This document shows, one piece after another, positions 6,241-7,000 of a stretch of 7,000 nucleotides of DNA; the first letter of the stretch is position 1, and every line of letters starts with the position of its first letter. The position numbers and the translations under genes are program-made. The notes under the pieces are model-generated. The model had not been told where the DNA came from. It worked only from the letters and a program-made list of their open reading frames with translations, and ran no database searches. The stretch spans positions 1 to 7,000 of the forward strand of contig JBFXAN010000256.1 of assembly GCA_050184225.1 (NCBI GenBank). Reading direction: 5' to 3'. The stretch comes from JBFXAN01 sp050184225 (GTDB lineage Bacteria; Chloroflexota; Dehalococcoidia; CAUJGQ01).

Positions 6241-6304
6241 AAGAGACACCCTTTCGTCGAGTCGTCCAGCGTCCGGGTTGGTCGAACGCTGTCATGCTCC
6301 GCGC

Positions 6305-6736
6305 CTACCCCGCGCTCGCCACTTCCTCACGAGACTGAATCACATTCCGGCCCGCGACGATCCGATCGACGCGGATCAGCACAGCGACACCGCCGCGCTC
6401 CGGGTCGCGGTCGAGCTCCGCCTGAACCGTGCGGTCCATGATCTGCTGGCGCAGCGCGCCATCGGCATGAATCTCGGCGGCGCCATAAAACCGCCACGCG
6501 ACGCCGCGTTCCCGACTGCGATAGAGGACGCAAGCCTGCGGATTGTCCTGCAAGTTCTGCAGCGACTGCCCCTTGCTCCGCTCCCAGTACGCAAGATGAT
6601 CCTGATCGAAGACCATCACGCTGCCCTTAAAGGCAATGTCCGGTTCCCCCGACGACGACGCCGTGCCCACCAGACAGACGTTGCCTTCCGCGAGCGCGTT
6701 GTTGACAGGTTCGGCCATCTCACCGAGGTCGATCAT
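6305..6736 (-). CDS. Pyridoxamine 5'-phosphate oxidase (FMN-binding split barrel) family protein
   Basis: A 143-residue protein with the small PPOX/flavin split-barrel pattern. It has an N-terminal helix ending in ALAEGNVCLVGTASSSGEPD, then GSVMVFDQDHLAYWERSKGQ (38-57), NLQDNPQACVLY (61-72) and WRFYGAAEIH (81-90). These are the conserved FMN or F420-type cofactor-binding strands of the family. At this length it is one of the many uncharacterised family members rather than true pyridoxamine phosphate oxidase, which is longer; an FMN-, F420- or heme-dependent redox role cannot be told apart here. The start ATG (6736-6734) follows AAGGAG by seven bases. It is first in a possible two-gene unit with the CMD-fold gene 64 bases downstream. 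A palindromic repeat element lies 64 bp upstream and may border its promoter. Confidence 0.88.
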   Translation of the reverse strand: MIDLGEMAEPVNNALAEGNVCLVGTASSSGEPDIAFKGSVMVFDQDHLAYWERSKGQSLQNLQDNPQACVLYRSRERGVAWRFYGAAEIHADGALRQQIMDRTVQAELDRDPERGGVAVLIRVDRIVAGRNVIQSREEVASAG

Positions 6737-6799
6737 TAGGAGGCTCCTTGTCGATCGCGTACTTGCATGGTGCAGGGTTGTGGACAGGATAGCGGAATT

Positions 6800-6957
6800 T
6801 ACCTAACCCCCCGGCCCCCTTCCCTCGCAGGGAAGGGGGAGTCCTGGTCTGCCATGGTGGAACAAGATTCGTCGGTGTTGCCAAACGAGATACTGGTATC
6901 GTCGGTTGATGAGAACTCCCCCTTCCCAGCGAGGGAATGGGGCCGGGGGGTTAGGTA
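6800..6957. repeat. Nested inverted repeat, MITE-like element
   Basis: The arms at 6801-6842 and 6915-6956 are inverted copies matching at 40 of 42 positions, separated by a 72-bp unrelated spacer. The outer ends read ACCTAACCCCCCGGCCCC and its complement. Each arm is also a hairpin: CCCCCTTCCCT-CGC-AGGGAAGGGGG (6815-6839) is perfect, and 6918-6942 has one mismatch. The element is bounded by TA on both sides (6800-6801 and 6956-6957), which would fit insertion at TA as for IS630/Tc1-type elements. No transposase is encoded, so it would be non-autonomous. A REP/BIME-type repeat or a strong bidirectional terminator is the alternative. Confidence 0.7.
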
Positions 6958-7000
6958 TCCACCCCCACCACAAAGCTCGGCCACGCGGCGGGTAGCAGGA

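Noticed and set aside
6739..6749. Palindrome AGGAGGCTCCT at the PPOX ribosome binding site
   Set aside because: The arms are separated by one base and cannot form a hairpin. It is just the AAGGAG site followed by a chance complement.
6799..6984. 61-residue - strand frame across the inverted repeat
   Set aside because: It is translated almost entirely from the palindromic arms and has no ribosome binding site or similarity to a protein family.

Overview
This is a GC-rich bacterial window, with G or C favoured at codon third positions. It has tight gene overlaps and a GC-rich nested palindrome at the right end. The gene set (a PLDc_N membrane protein, an HTH/PIN toxin-antitoxin pair, a zinc-ribbon ABC exporter, a CMD-fold protein and a PPOX-fold protein) and the style of palindrome would suit a Chloroflexota member, perhaps Thermomicrobia. 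That placement is a low-confidence impression, not something the sequence proves.

Layout. On the + strand, the 3' end of an unidentified gene (1-177) overlaps a small PLDc_N membrane protein gene (174-416) by ATGA. A non-coding stretch follows, ending in a decayed fragment of a Crp-family gene on the - strand (635-763). Then comes a + strand toxin-antitoxin pair: an excisionase-like HTH antitoxin (848-1237) and a VapC-like PIN toxin (about 1234/1264-1698). Only 22 bp separate the toxin from the convergent Crp/Fnr regulator gene (2416-1721, - strand). The rest of the window is - strand: a 1014-residue multidomain ABC exporter (5457-2413) that overlaps the regulator by ATGA, a carboxymuconolactone-decarboxylase-fold protein (6240-5698) and a pyridoxamine-phosphate-oxidase-fold protein (6736-6305). 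A 156-158 bp nested inverted repeat resembling a MITE lies at 6800-6957.

How the genes work together. The most unusual part is the two-gene unit at 5457-1721. The transporter carries, in order, a double zinc ribbon, a domain that looks like a Peptidase_MA fold without its HExxH residues, a complete ABC exporter core and a C-terminal cyclic-nucleotide-binding domain. It is translationally coupled to a regulator with the same kind of sensor domain. Upstream are a good sigma70-type promoter (5496-5523) and a site close to the E. coli CRP consensus (5593-5608). I infer an exporter/regulator module controlled by a nucleotide or related small ligand, in which the inactive peptidase-like domain may recognise substrate.

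A second point of interest is that the toxin-antitoxin pair lies between the intact crp 3' end and a second copy of it. The two copies share 76 identical bp, followed by a block that differs only at synonymous positions. This suggests a lost crp paralog, recombination or gene conversion, and insertion of the TA pair between the copies.
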